NCBI GenBank assembly: GCA_024281095.1
Contig: JAMXLJ010000050.1
Span: 1 to 35,739, forward strand
Source of the DNA: Acidimicrobiia bacterium
GTDB taxonomy: Bacteria; Actinomycetota; Acidimicrobiia; IMCC26256; JAMXLJ01
Reading direction: 5' to 3'
DNA: 35,739 bases
The notes under the pieces are model-generated. The model was given only the letters and a program-made list of their open reading frames with translations, was not told where the DNA came from and did not search any database. Below are positions 1 to 8,151 of this stretch, one piece after another. The position numbers and the translations under genes were made by a program. Position 1 is the first letter of the stretch. Every line of letters begins with the position of its first letter.

Positions 1-127
1 CGGCTTGGTCGATGTGGAGGAACTGTTTGGGTTTGACCGCGCCGGTGAGGTAGGAGGGGTCGACCTCGTGCAGTTCGTAGTCGGTGGCGAAGTCCGGCAT
101 CGGCGGATTCGCGTCCGTGCGGGCCAT
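1..127 (-). CDS. Partial CDS, N-terminus only; possibly a 4Fe-4S ferredoxin-like protein
   Basis: Reading leftward from an ATG at 127-125, 42 codons are open to the window edge, so only the N-terminus is visible. A GGGAG ribosome-binding site lies 8 nt before the ATG. The peptide starts MARTDANPP, is hydrophilic and acidic, and ends in a KPKQFLHIDQA segment. That last segment resembles the stretch just before the first CxxC motif of small ferredoxin-type proteins, but no cysteine falls inside the window, so the assignment is a guess. It follows the membrane-protein gene at 195-728 by 67 bp on the same strand, so the two may be cotranscribed. That a gene starts here is fairly sure; its function is not. 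Confidence 0.5.
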   Translation of the reverse strand, partial: MARTDANPPMPDFATDYELHEVDPSYLTGAVKPKQFLHIDQA

Positions 128-194
128 CTTTATGGCTCCCTACGCTGCGCCATTGCGGCCTCCGGCCATGGCTCCGCTCCGTCCGCACACATGT

Positions 195-728
195 CTATGC
201 CCCGGTCCGCGCCGCGCGCCGGAAGCGTCGCATCGGCCGCCCGAACTTCGACGTGCCGGCGTCGGTGGGCTCGGCGCCGGCCGCGACCTCGGCCGCGGTT
301 GGCCGCTTCTGCCACTGCAGGAACAGCACGATGTTCATGAGGAAGAACACGACGTAGATGCCGGCGGCGATGACGTCGCGCACGTTCTGCTTCGTGAAGC
401 TGAACGGCCACTTGATGGGTAGGAAGAGGATGTCCTGCGAGCTGCGCCACACGAACTGGTCGGTGGTCCACCGGAGGTACTTGTCGGAGAACGTGATCCA
501 CTCGCTCGGGATGATGCCGTAGCAGAGCATGAACATCGCGAACACGCCGACCGAACCGAGCACCGCCTGCGCCCACGTGACGGGGCGCTCCGACTTCGGC
601 CGGCGGAAGAGCGCGAAGCCGATTCCGAAGCCGATCAGCGCGAGGAGGGTGGCCCATACGAGACGACCGGCCGGTCCCAGCCAGCTTGCGTGGAACCACC
701 TCCCGAGGTCGCTCATGATGTTGGGCAT
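195..728 (-). CDS. Small membrane protein of unknown function (177 aa)
   Basis: I do not recognise a family. The ATG at 728-726 has AAGGAG about 12 nt upstream on the minus strand; a second in-frame ATG, at 716-714, is a possible alternative start. Three hydrophobic segments look membrane-spanning: roughly residues 20-40, 53-72 and 113-138. Between the second and third lies an aromatic-rich loop with many Trp, Phe and Lys residues. The C-terminal 40 residues are hydrophilic and end in a very Arg-rich, probably cytoplasmic tail. There is no cysteine pattern for a cofactor and no signal peptide cleavage site. The next gene on this strand starts 67 bp downstream. A role beside a ferredoxin-like or quinone-linked protein would fit the neighbourhood, but that is inference. 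Confidence 0.75.
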   Translation of the reverse strand: MPNIMSDLGRWFHASWLGPAGRLVWATLLALIGFGIGFALFRRPKSERPVTWAQAVLGSVGVFAMFMLCYGIIPSEWITFSDKYLRWTTDQFVWRSSQDILFLPIKWPFSFTKQNVRDVIAAGIYVVFFLMNIVLFLQWQKRPTAAEVAAGAEPTDAGTSKFGRPMRRFRRAARTGA

Positions 729-969
729 CGCGCGCGATCTCTCCTTGTCTGCCGGGCCTCCCCCGACTGACCGCGGGCCCGGCTGCGCGATCCGTGTTGT
801 AACACGCTAGATCGCGGAGCGGCACATTCTGTTTCGCCCACGCGCCGGGCGCTCGCGCGCGGCGTCCGAGGGGCCCGCGAGCGGCAGTTCGCCGTCCGTT
901 TCGGCTCCGCGTCACGGCGCGTTCGATCACAAGCGCGCGAGCAGGGGGCCGGCCCGCGGCTGTGCCACG
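729..969. other. Divergent intergenic region
   Basis: These 241 bp separate the minus-strand membrane protein from the plus-strand menJ-like gene, so both promoters must lie here unless transcripts start elsewhere. The only structure I see is the short palindrome at 793-806. No clear -35/-10 pair and no small open reading frame with a convincing ribosome-binding site stood out. Confidence 0.5.
793..806. repeat. Short perfect palindrome in a divergent promoter region
   Basis: CGTGTT and AACACG form 6-bp arms around a 2-nt GT centre. The site lies 65 bp upstream of the minus-strand membrane protein gene and 164 bp upstream of the menJ-like gene. It could be a repressor or activator half-site pair, but it is short enough to occur by chance. 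Confidence 0.35.
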
Positions 970-2223
970 ATGCGTACCGTGCGGACGGGGCGTTACGACG
1001 TGCTCGTGGTCGGTGCGGGCCCCGCAGGGGCGTCGACGGCCTTCTGGCTCGCGAAAGCGGGTCGTCGCGTCCTCGTCGTCGACAAGAAGCAGTTCCCGCG
1101 CGAGAAGACCTGTGGCGACGGGCTGACGCCGCGGGCGGTACGCGAGCTCCACGACATGGACCTGCGCGAGCGCCTGACCGACTTCCAGCGCTACGACGGC
1201 CTGCGCGCCATCGCGCACGACGTCACGCTGGAGCTCGCATGGCCCGACCACCCGCGGTTCCCGAGGCACGGATATGTCGTGCGGCGTCGCGACCTCGACC
1301 AGATGGTCGTGGACCAGGCCGTCAAGGCGGGTGCGGACGTATGGATGGCGAGCGAGGCGGTCGCGCCGGCGACCGACGACGGCGTCGTTCGCGGCGCGCT
1401 CGTACGGCGCGAGGGCACGACCGCGGAGCGCGTCGAAGCCCGGTATGTCGTGGTCGCGGACGGCGCGAATTCCCGATTCGGCCGGGCCCTCGGCACGGCA
1501 CGACGCCGCTCCTTTCCCCTGGGCATGGCGATCCGCGGCTACTTCACGAGCCCCTACCACGACGAGCCGTGGATCGAGAGCCACCTCGACCTGCGTGACC
1601 GCGATGGCAACCACCTGCCGGGTTACGGCTGGGTGTTCCCGGTCGGCGACGGCACCGTCAACGTCGGCGTCGGCCTGCTCTCCACGTTTCACGGCTGGAA
1701 GTCGATCAACACGAGCCGACTGATGGACGCGTTCGTTGCCACCGCGCCGGCGCGTTGGGAGATCCGCCCGGAGACCTCCTGCGGGCCGCCGACGGGCGGC
1801 CGCCTCCCCACGGGCGGGTCGGTCGTGCCGTGTGTAGGCCCGACGTGGCTCGTCGCGGGCGATGCGGCGGGCTCGATCAACCCGTTCAACGGCGAGGGCA
1901 TCGCCTACGCCTACGAGACCGGTCGTATGGCGGCGGCCGCAGTCGACGCCGCGCTGGCGGGAGGCGGCGGCCTTGCGTTGCAGCGCTACCCACGCCAGTT
2001 GGAGGAGGCGTACGGCCTCTACTTCCGCGTGGCTCGTGCATTCGTGACCGCGATCGGCAATCCGGCAGTCATGCGGGAGTTGACGCGGGTCGGCATGCAG
2101 TCGCGGACGCTCATGGAGTGGGTGCTGCGGATCATGGCCAACCTGCTGCGGCCCGACGAGCTCGGGCCGGCCGAGATCGCGTACAGGATGGTCGAGCGCG
2201 TCGTGGTCGCGGCCGGGCTGTAG
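970..2223 (+). CDS. menJ: Geranylgeranyl reductase family flavoprotein, probable menaquinone reductase (MenJ-like)
   Basis: This 417-residue FAD protein opens with a Rossmann motif (GAGPAG, residues 15-20), followed by the family's CGDGLTPRAV segment (48-57). A second FAD-contacting motif, GDAAG...NPFNGEG, lies at about 297-310. The family saturates isoprenoid double bonds; MenJ of mycobacteria (Rv0561c) reduces one isoprene unit of the menaquinone tail. From memory, the resemblance to Rv0561c runs along the whole length, including an LPGYGWVFP stretch. The gene sits upstream of two menaquinone-using respiratory complexes, which fits a role in quinone tailoring. It converges on the amidase gene with only 3 nt between stop codons. 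No good ribosome-binding site precedes the ATG. A role in membrane-lipid geranylgeranyl reduction is the main alternative. Confidence 0.82.
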   Translation: MRTVRTGRYDVLVVGAGPAGASTAFWLAKAGRRVLVVDKKQFPREKTCGDGLTPRAVRELHDMDLRERLTDFQRYDGLRAIAHDVTLELAWPDHPRFPRHGYVVRRRDLDQMVVDQAVKAGADVWMASEAVAPATDDGVVRGALVRREGTTAERVEARYVVVADGANSRFGRALGTARRRSFPLGMAIRGYFTSPYHDEPWIESHLDLRDRDGNHLPGYGWVFPVGDGTVNVGVGLLSTFHGWKSINTSRLMDAFVATAPARWEIRPETSCGPPTGGRLPTGGSVVPCVGPTWLVAGDAAGSINPFNGEGIAYAYETGRMAAAAVDAALAGGGGLALQRYPRQLEEAYGLYFRVARAFVTAIGNPAVMRELTRVGMQSRTLMEWVLRIMANLLRPDELGPAEIAYRMVERVVVAAGL

Positions 2224-2226
2224 CGC

Positions 2227-3147
2227 TCACTTCCCGGCGAGGAAGGCCGCCAGGCCGTCGGCGAGCGCCTGGGCCACCTTCTGGCGGAACGGGGCGCTCT
2301 CGAGCAAGGCGGCGTCTGTCGGGTTCTGCATGTTCGCGGTCTCGAACAGGACTTTGGGCACTTTCGAGAGGTTGAGCCCGCCGAAGTCGCTGCGGGCCAG
2401 CAGGCCGCCGCTGCCCGCGTAGGTCGACGGCGGCATCCCGGTCCCGGCTTGGTACGCCGCTCGGAGGTCCACCGCCAGCCGGTACGACGGCCCGACGATC
2501 CCGTCCGTGTACCCCGGCACGAGGGCCGGATAGTTCACGTGGAAGCCCCGGCCCCCCGGTGGGCCGCCGTCGGCGTGGATCGAGATGCCGACCGCCGCAC
2601 GGGCCCGGTTCCCGATGGCGGCCCGCTCGTCGATGCACGGTCCCACCCCGTCGTCGGACGAACGGGTCAGGATCGCGTTGGCGCCCGCGGCCCGCAGGAT
2701 GGCCGCCAGCCGTACCGAAACGTCGAAGTTGTACGCCGATTCCGTGTACCCGTCTGGGGTGCTTGTCCCGGTTGTATCGCAGGCGCGGTACATCGTCCCG
2801 ATGAACACCTGACGAGCGATTTGGGCGGCATGAGAGGCGTTGCCCCCGTTGTGTCCGGGATCGATGACGATCGTCGCACCGGCGATCCCGCCGACCGCGC
2901 CGACGCGCGCCGTCGGCGCGGGCCGCGGGGCCGTGGGCGTCGTGGTCCGGGCAGCCGCGGTCGTCGACGTGGCCGCCGCGGTGGACGGCGCCGCCGAGGG
3001 AGGCGGAGGTGCGGTCGCGGTTGTCGCCGATGCGCGCGCGGCGTGACGCGTGCGTGGCGAGCCCGAGGAGCATGCGACGAGGACGACCGCGACGAGCAGG
3101 ACGAGCGCGGCGCCGGCTCGGCGCCCCCGGTTGCGCACCGCGCCCAC
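2227..3147 (-). CDS. Lipoprotein N-acetylmuramoyl-L-alanine amidase (Amidase_3)
   Basis: A zinc amidase that cleaves the bond between MurNAc and the stem peptide of peptidoglycan. From a GTG at 3147-3145 with GGGAGG 11 nt upstream, the 306-aa product has a basic N-terminus, a hydrophobic stretch and a lipobox LVAC with the lipidated Cys at 26. It should be anchored on the outer face of the membrane. An Ala/Thr/Pro-rich linker follows to about residue 85. The catalytic domain carries the expected zinc ligands: His99 in DPGHNG, Glu136 in YTESAY and His191 in SIHADG. The catalytic Glu is Glu269 in LFETAN. A longer reading to 3393 would run into nuoA1 and lacks a signal peptide at its start, so I rejected it. 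A GTG at 3138 is an alternative start. The gene is transcribed away from nuo. Confidence 0.88.
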   Translation of the reverse strand: MGAVRNRGRRAGAALVLLVAVVLVACSSGSPRTRHAARASATTATAPPPPSAAPSTAAATSTTAAARTTTPTAPRPAPTARVGAVGGIAGATIVIDPGHNGGNASHAAQIARQVFIGTMYRACDTTGTSTPDGYTESAYNFDVSVRLAAILRAAGANAILTRSSDDGVGPCIDERAAIGNRARAAVGISIHADGGPPGGRGFHVNYPALVPGYTDGIVGPSYRLAVDLRAAYQAGTGMPPSTYAGSGGLLARSDFGGLNLSKVPKVLFETANMQNPTDAALLESAPFRQKVAQALADGLAAFLAGK

Positions 3148-3195
3148 GCTAGTGCTGCCTCCCGTTCGACTCGCGTCGAACGCCCGGATGCTCGC

Positions 3196-3216
3196 CACGC
3201 AAGCATTGCTTGCGTG
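3196..3216. promoter_or_regulatory. Perfect 9-3-9 inverted repeat upstream of nuoA1 (candidate operator)
   Basis: CACGCAAGC and GCTTGCGTG form perfect 9-bp arms around ATT. The repeat lies in the 112-bp gap between the divergent amidase (start 3147) and nuoA1 (start 3260), just upstream of a possible nuo -10 element. There is no following T-run and no gene ends here, so a protein-binding operator is more likely than a terminator. The regulator is unknown. Confidence 0.6.
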
Positions 3217-3230
3217 CACGACCGCTCGGG

Positions 3231-3236
3231 TAGCCT
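3231..3236 (+). promoter_or_regulatory. Possible -10 element of the nuo1 operon
   Basis: TAGCCT fits the relaxed actinobacterial TAnnnT -10 pattern and sits 24 bp before the nuoA1 GTG. Possible -35 hexamers (TTGCTT at 3206, TTGCGT at 3210) overlap the inverted repeat but give spacers of 19 or 15 bp, so the promoter call is weak. Confidence 0.35.
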
Positions 3237-3259
3237 GCGCCCGAAGGGAGGCGCCTGAC

Positions 3260-3742
3260 GTGGTCCAGTACCTGCCGATCCTCGCGATGGTCGTGCTGGT
3301 CGTCGTGTTCGTGGTCGCGTCGTTCGCGGCCTCGACGCTGCTCGCGCCGCGGAATCCGAACCCGGCGAAGACAGCTCCGTACGAGTCGGGCATCGTTCCG
3401 GAGATCGCGCCTGCCGAACGCTTCCCGGTGAAGTTCTACCTCGTTGCGATGACGTTCATCGTGCTCGACGTCGAGATCGTGTTCCTCTATCCGTTCACCA
3501 CGGTGTACCGCGGGCTCGGCGTGTACGGGCTCGTCGCGATGGCGGTGTTCCTGCTCGTCCTGCTCGTCCCGTTCGCCTATCTCCTGTCGACCGGCGCGCT
3601 CGACTGGGGTCCCGTCCGCCGCGTGAGCGAGCGCATGGGCGAAGGCGTGTTGCGCGCCTCGGGGAGGCCGGGACGCGACGGGATGGCACCTGCGCAACTC
3701 GCGCACGGCGCCGACACCACCGAGCCGGGCGAGGCAGCCTGA
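3260..3742 (+). CDS. nuoA: NADH-quinone oxidoreductase subunit A (nuo1)
   Basis: Membrane subunit at the junction of the Q module and proton-pumping arm. I chose the GTG at 3260 because AAGGGAGG lies 8 nt upstream; earlier in-frame starts would extend into the divergent amidase. The 160-aa protein has three membrane helices, with the family's conserved loop between the first and second (YESGIVPE) and the [10 protein letters not shown] motif opening the second. A hydrophilic C-terminal tail of about 40 residues is longer than in typical NuoA. The gene opens the 14-gene operon, and its TGA overlaps the nuoB1 ATG by one base, suggesting translational coupling. Confidence 0.93.
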   Translation: MVQYLPILAMVVLVVVFVVASFAASTLLAPRNPNPAKTAPYESGIVPEIAPAERFPVKFYLVAMTFIVLDVEIVFLYPFTTVYRGLGVYGLVAMAVFLLVLLVPFAYLLSTGALDWGPVRRVSERMGEGVLRASGRPGRDGMAPAQLAHGADTTEPGEAA

Positions 3743-4272
3743 TGGGTCTCGACCAGGTCCCGCACAACTTCCTCACGGGCCGGCTCGAGGACCTCGTGAA
3801 CTGGGCCCGCAAGAACTCGGTGTGGCCGGCGACCTTCGGCCTCGCGTGCTGCGCGATCGAGATGATGGCGACCGGTGCGGCGCACTACGACACCGCGCGC
3901 TTCGGCATGGAGATCTTCCGAGCCAGTCCTCGCCAGGCCGACCTCATGATCGTCGCCGGACGCGTGAGCCAGAAGATGGCACCGGTGCTCCGCCAGGTGT
4001 ACGACCAGATGGTCGAGCCCAAGTGGGTCATCTCGATGGGCGTGTGCGCGAGCACCGGCGGCATGTTCAACAACTACGCGATCGTCCAGGGCGTCGACCA
4101 GATCGTGCCGGTCGACATCTACGTGCCCGGCTGCCCGCCCGGGCCCGAGACGCTGCTGCACGGCATCCTCCAGCTTCACGAGAAGATCCAGAGCGGCGAG
4201 TTGATGCGGCGACGCGAAGAGAGCGCGACGGGTGGCGCCGGGATCAACCTCGACGAGCGGGTCTCCGCCTGA
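3742..4272 (+). CDS. nuoB: NADH-quinone oxidoreductase subunit B (nuo1)
   Basis: This peripheral Q-module subunit binds [4Fe-4S] cluster N2, the last carrier before quinone. All four ligands are visible in the 176-aa protein: the tandem Cys36-Cys37 in LACCAIEM, Cys102 and Cys131 in the [10 protein letters not shown] motif. Residues 46-100 match the family throughout ([23 protein letters not shown]). The start ATG overlaps the nuoA1 stop by one base. The last 25 residues are polar and poorly conserved. A 24-bp gap separates it from nuoC1. Confidence 0.97.
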   Translation: MGLDQVPHNFLTGRLEDLVNWARKNSVWPATFGLACCAIEMMATGAAHYDTARFGMEIFRASPRQADLMIVAGRVSQKMAPVLRQVYDQMVEPKWVISMGVCASTGGMFNNYAIVQGVDQIVPVDIYVPGCPPGPETLLHGILQLHEKIQSGELMRRREESATGGAGINLDERVSA

Positions 4273-4296
4273 GGACCGCGGACGGAGCACGGGTTC

Positions 4297-5013
4297 ATGA
4301 CCGACGACAGCGCTCGTGAAAGCGTTCCCAAGCGCGGGGGTGACGGCGAAGCCGCCCCGGAGGTCGCCGCGGGCGCGGACACCACCGGCAGAGCGACGGA
4401 GCCGGAGGCCCCTGGCGACCCGGCCGCCGCGCCTGTGGCCCACGACGTCGACGCGCCGGCGCGCGCCGGCGGCGACGGAGGCACCGTCGAAGCGGCGCAC
4501 CCGCACCCGTCCGACGAGGTCGCGGCAGCGGTCGTCGAGCGCTTCCCCGAGGTCCTCTTCTTCGTCTCGCATATGCAGCCCGTGCTGCACGTGCCGCGCG
4601 AGCAGTGGCACGACGTCGCCGCGTTCCTGCGCGACGAGCAGCAGTTCACGCAGTGTGTCGACGTCACGGCGGTCGATCACCTCGTCGACGCGGCGAGGTT
4701 GGTCCTTCCCGGCGTCGACCCCGAGCGCTTCGAGGTCGTCGCGAACTTCCTGTCGCACCCGCGCAACCGCCGGATCCGGATGGTGTGCCAGGTTCCGGTC
4801 GACGCACCGACCGTCGGCAGCCTCGTCGACCTGTATCCCGGGCTCGACTTCGCCGAACGCGAGACGTTCGACATGTTCGGCATCACGTTCGACGGGCACC
4901 CCGACCTCACTCGCATCCTGATGCCCGACGACTGGCTCGGGCACCCGCTGCGCAAGGACGACGCGCCGGCGCGTGTCCCGGTGACGTTCAAGGAAGATCC
5001 GAGGCCGCAATGA
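4297..5013 (+). CDS. nuoC: NADH-quinone oxidoreductase subunit C (nuo1)
   Basis: Peripheral-arm subunit (30-kDa family) that packs against NuoD and has no cofactor. The 238-aa product begins with about 65 residues of Ala/Pro/Glu-rich low-complexity sequence, unlike the compact family core, which starts near residue 72. The family signature is clear near the C-terminus: [16 protein letters not shown], then LPDDW-like and GHPLRKD elements (about 187-223). The ATG at 4297 has GGAG 9 nt upstream, which supports the long N-terminus. The stop overlaps the nuoD1 start as ATGA. Confidence 0.93.
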   Translation: MTDDSARESVPKRGGDGEAAPEVAAGADTTGRATEPEAPGDPAAAPVAHDVDAPARAGGDGGTVEAAHPHPSDEVAAAVVERFPEVLFFVSHMQPVLHVPREQWHDVAAFLRDEQQFTQCVDVTAVDHLVDAARLVLPGVDPERFEVVANFLSHPRNRRIRMVCQVPVDAPTVGSLVDLYPGLDFAERETFDMFGITFDGHPDLTRILMPDDWLGHPLRKDDAPARVPVTFKEDPRPQ

Positions 5014-6347
5014 CGACACGAAGCGACGACCCGGCACTTGGCGACTTCACCGACGTGCAGCACTTCTCACACGAAGAGGAGCGTCTGCAGCGGCAGACCG
5101 ACGAAGGCGCGCAGCAGCTGCGTCCGCGCCGCCGTCGTGAGGTGGTCATCACCGGGGGCGAGTGGCCCGAGGCCGACTCCGAGGGCGACACGATGATCAT
5201 CAACATGGGTCCGCAGCACCCGTCCACCCACGGCGTGCTGCGGCTCATGATGGAGCTCGACGGCGAGACGGTGCTCCAAGTGAAGCCGGTGATCGGATAT
5301 CTCCACACCGGCATGGAGAAGACCGGCGAAGAGCTGACGTACGTGCAGGGCCCGACGAACGTCACGCGCATGGATTACGCCTCGCCGTTGGCGAACGAGC
5401 TCGTCTATTCGCTCGCGGTCGAGCGACTGTTGGATCTGGAAGTGCCGCCGCGCGCGACGTGGATCCGCATGATGATGGTCGAGCTCTCGCGCATGGCCTC
5501 GCACCTCCTGTTCCAGGCCACGAACGGCATGGACATCGGCGCGTTGTCGATGATGATCTACGGCTGGCGCGAACGTGAGGAGACGCTGCGGTTCTTGGAG
5601 AAGGTGACCGGCCTGCGGATGAACCACAACTACATCCGCCCGGGCGGAGTCGCGACCGACCTTCACGACGGGTGGGACGTCGACGTGCTCGACCTGTGCG
5701 ATCTCGTCGAGGAGGGCCTGCGCGACTACGACGAGCTCCTCACCCAGAACCCCATCTGGGTCGAGCGTCTCGTCGGCGTCGGCGTGATCACGACCGAGCA
5801 GGCCCTCGCGCTCGGCGCGAGCGGCCCCATCCTGCGCTCGACCGGCATGCCGTGGGACCTGCGGAAGGCACAGCCCTACCTCGCGTACGACGAAGTGGAC
5901 TTCGACGTGATCTACACCGAGAACGGCGACTGCTTCGATCGGTACCGCATCCGGCTCTACGAGATCCTCGAGTCCATCAAGATCGTGCGGCAATGTGTGG
6001 ACCGGATGCCCCTCGGGGACTACCGCACGCAGGATCGCAAGGTCACGCCGCCGCCGAGGGCGCGCATCGACGAGTCGATGGAGGCGCTGATCCATCACTT
6101 CAAGCTCTTCACCGAGGGCTTCAAGGTCCCGGCCGGCGAGACGTATGTCGCGGTCGAGTCGCCGCGTGGCGAGATCGGCTGTTATCTCGTCGCCGACGGC
6201 ACCGGGAAGCCGTCACGGCTGCACATCCGGGGCCCGTCCTTCTACAACCTGCAGTCCGCGGGCCCGATGGCCGAGGGGTCGATGGTCGCGGACGCGGTCG
6301 CGATCGTCTCCAGCGTCGACCCGATCATGGGGGAGGTCGACCGCTAG
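5010..6347 (+). CDS. nuoD: NADH-quinone oxidoreductase subunit D (nuo1), canonical quinone site with HTG motif
   Basis: The 49-kDa-family subunit forms the quinone pocket with NuoB beside cluster N2. The 445-aa reading begins at the ATG overlapping the nuoC1 stop; an open frame continues upstream, but only inside nuoC1. Residues 1-60 are a charged extension. Aligned without gaps to the bovine protein, the quinone-site His59 is His74, Tyr108 is Tyr123 and Asp160 is Asp175, so all three are kept. The arginine dimethylated in mitochondria (Arg85) is Thr100, in an HTG motif, while the second conserved arginine is kept as Arg120. No CxxC pairs of [NiFe] hydrogenases are present. This is an ordinary actinobacterial-type NuoD. 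Confidence 0.97.
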   Translation: MTTRSDDPALGDFTDVQHFSHEEERLQRQTDEGAQQLRPRRRREVVITGGEWPEADSEGDTMIINMGPQHPSTHGVLRLMMELDGETVLQVKPVIGYLHTGMEKTGEELTYVQGPTNVTRMDYASPLANELVYSLAVERLLDLEVPPRATWIRMMMVELSRMASHLLFQATNGMDIGALSMMIYGWREREETLRFLEKVTGLRMNHNYIRPGGVATDLHDGWDVDVLDLCDLVEEGLRDYDELLTQNPIWVERLVGVGVITTEQALALGASGPILRSTGMPWDLRKAQPYLAYDEVDFDVIYTENGDCFDRYRIRLYEILESIKIVRQCVDRMPLGDYRTQDRKVTPPPRARIDESMEALIHHFKLFTEGFKVPAGETYVAVESPRGEIGCYLVADGTGKPSRLHIRGPSFYNLQSAGPMAEGSMVADAVAIVSSVDPIMGEVDR

Positions 6348-6349
6348 CC

Positions 6350-6837
6350 ATGGCGTTCACACCCGAAAACCTCGCGCGTGCACGCGAGGTCGTCGCCCGC
6401 TACCCGCGGCCGAAGTCGGCGATCCTGCCGCTCGCGCATCTCGCGCAGGACCAGGACGGGTGGTTGACGCGCGACGCGATGGCCGAGATCGCGCAGCTCA
6501 CAGGAGTCACGGCCGCCGACGTGCTGGGGACCTGCTCCTTCTACACGATGTTCAAGCGCGATCCGGTCGGCCGCCTCGTCGTGTCGGTGTGCACGAACGC
6601 GACGTGTCTCGTCACCGGCGGCCCCGAGGTGCTCGAGCATCTCGAGCATCGTTACGCCGACGACCCCGAGGTCACCGTCGAGGAGGTCGAGTGCATCGCC
6701 GCGTGCGGGGGCGCGCCCGCGATGCAGGTGAACTACGAGTTCCACGAGAAGCTGACTCCTGACACCGCGGCGGAAGTCGTCGAGGCGTACAGGCGCGGTG
6801 AGCTCGAAGCCCGCACCGTTTCCGGGAGCAGACGCTG

Positions 6838-6838
<1 letters not shown>
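6350..6838 (+). CDS. nuoE: NADH-quinone oxidoreductase subunit E (nuo1)
   Basis: The 24-kDa-family subunit of the NADH-oxidising module, carrying [2Fe-2S] cluster N1a. The 162-aa protein has a helical N-terminal region and a thioredoxin-like C-terminal domain. The four ligands are present in normal spacing: Cys81 and Cys86 (CTNATC), then Cys115 and Cys119 (ECIAACGGAP). Its ATG lies 2 bp after the nuoD1 stop, and its TGA overlaps the nuoF1 ATG by one base. No counterpart exists in the second nuo operon. Confidence 0.96.

Positions 6839-8147
<1,309 letters not shown>

Positions 8148-8151
<4 letters not shown>

Noticed and set aside
130-1692. Long minus-strand open frame (520 codons) across the membrane protein gene and menJ
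   Set aside because: It is Arg/Pro/Ala-rich with no family likeness and overlaps two genes with clear features. High-GC DNA produces such antisense frames.
2227-3393. Longer reading of the amidase starting at 3393
   Set aside because: It would overlap nuoA1 by over 130 bp and bury the lipoprotein signal 80 residues inside the protein. The GTG at 3147 with a ribosome-binding site is better.
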